Origin: Methanoregula sp.
GTDB taxonomy: Archaea > Halobacteriota > Methanomicrobia > Methanomicrobiales > Methanospirillaceae
Direction: 5' to 3'
Assembly: GCA_026394635.1 (NCBI GenBank)
Contig: JAPKXV010000022.1
Coordinates: 1 to 6,487 of the forward strand
DNA: 6,487 nt
Shown here: piece after piece, positions 6,188 to 6,487 of the stretch
Layout of the letters: each line of letters begins with the position of its first letter
How positions within the stretch are numbered: position 1 is the stretch's first letter
The notes under the pieces: model-generated
Database searches by the model: none
What the model was told of the DNA's origin: nothing
What the model saw: the letters and a program-made list of their open reading frames with translations, nothing else
Program-made: the position numbers and the translations under genes

Positions 6188-6203
6188 TGAAATAATTGTT
6201 TCA
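6188..6203. promoter_or_regulatory. Imperfect palindrome between divergent promoters, possible operator
   Basis: TGAAATAATTGTTTCA pairs at seven of eight symmetric positions around a central AATT. It sits just outside the minus-strand TATA box and about 10 nt before the AT-rich box of the divergent gene. A dimeric regulator bound here could act on both promoters. AT-rich DNA produces such palindromes by chance, so this is only a candidate. Confidence 0.35.
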
Positions 6204-6212
6204 CATATTCAC

Positions 6213-6220
6213 TTATTAAT
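6213..6220 (+). promoter_or_regulatory. Possible TATA box of the rightmost gene
   Basis: TTATTAAT is centred about 24-25 nt before the ATG at 6241, the spacing expected for a leaderless archaeal transcript. A G-run at 6228-6232 precedes the ATG by 8 nt and might act as a weak ribosome binding site instead. The match to a TATA consensus is only moderate. Confidence 0.35.
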
Positions 6221-6240
6221 CCAAGTTGGGGGTTAAACGG

Positions 6241-6487
6241 ATGACAACAAAAATTATTAAAAAAAAGTTCGATATTACTACCAGTCTCGTGCATCAGCTC
6301 AATGAAAACGCCGTAAAGCGTTTTAACGACAAATTCTTAGTGTCAGGAATATTATTGGTAATTATTCTTCTCTGTATTACTGGTCCTGCATCTGCAGCAT
6401 TTGCAACGGCGATAAACGTTACAATAGTTCCTGCAAAAGTTACTAAAAACGCCACTATTGGGGATATTCAGATTTTAGATATTGCAA
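6241..6487 (+). CDS. Secreted protein, N-terminal part (runs off the window)
   Basis: An open frame of 82 codons from ATG 6241 to the window edge. A basic, polar N-terminal region of about 32 residues precedes a hydrophobic core (33-47) and a likely signal-peptidase site after PASA (49-52). The mature part begins INVTIVPAKVTKNATIGDI. This resembles the mature start of the divergent surface protein (ISVSPNTVQKGDKV): a beta strand, a Pro, then V-x-K. The N-region is long for a signal peptide; a GTG at 6340 would give a shorter one, but the TATA-like spacing fits 6241. The family cannot be named from this fragment; a surface protein paralogous to its neighbour is the best inference. Confidence 0.65.
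   Translation, partial: MTTKIIKKKFDITTSLVHQLNENAVKRFNDKFLVSGILLVIILLCITGPASAAFATAINVTIVPAKVTKNATIGDIQILDIA

Noticed and set aside
6154..6294. The 47-residue N-terminal extension of the surface protein, starting at ATG 6294
   Set aside because: It would bury the signal peptide, overlap the divergent gene, and have the TATA box inside the coding region.

Overview
The window looks like chromosomal DNA of a methanogenic archaeon, most likely of the order Methanomicrobiales. This rests on a DUF1616 membrane protein, a MoxR/DUF58-type operon, secreted surface proteins with a Pro/Thr linker and a C-terminal anchor, and archaeal TATA boxes placed for leaderless transcripts. The lineage is inferred from protein style; no rRNA or other marker gene is present.

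Left third (1-2650, + strand): a tightly packed operon. The C-terminal end of a probable MoxR-type AAA+ ATPase is followed by a DUF58 protein (73-1389), a small polytopic membrane protein (1386-1859) and a two-helix membrane protein with a Cys-rich C-terminal segment (1856-2650). The last three are joined by 4-bp ATGA overlaps. MoxR and DUF58 proteins commonly act together in assembling or maturing envelope or metal-containing complexes; the substrate here is unknown.

Middle (2625-3877): a compact IS200/IS605-superfamily element carrying only tnpB (IS1341 type, no tnpA). TnpB looks catalytically complete: RuvC residues D190, E274 and the DRD at 352-354, plus a four-Cys zinc ribbon. Both tips can be placed to the base. 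The tetranucleotides beside the two subterminal hairpins predict, by the IS608 recognition scheme, the cleavage sites TTAC (left) and TCAC (right), and both are found at the expected distances. The 3' end of tnpB and the right end fold into three consecutive perfect hairpins, the expected form of an omega RNA (reRNA). Its guide would be read from the right flank. Removing the element in silico gives an empty site where two convergent genes overlap at their stop codons; the insertion left both frames intact.

Right third (3874-6487): on the minus strand, a secreted, membrane-anchored surface protein (start reassigned to 6153) and a DUF1616 protein form a probable two-gene operon with a 9-nt gap. 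An 87-bp intergenic region holds two divergent TATA-like promoters around an imperfect palindrome. A second secreted protein starts at 6241 on the + strand and runs off the window.
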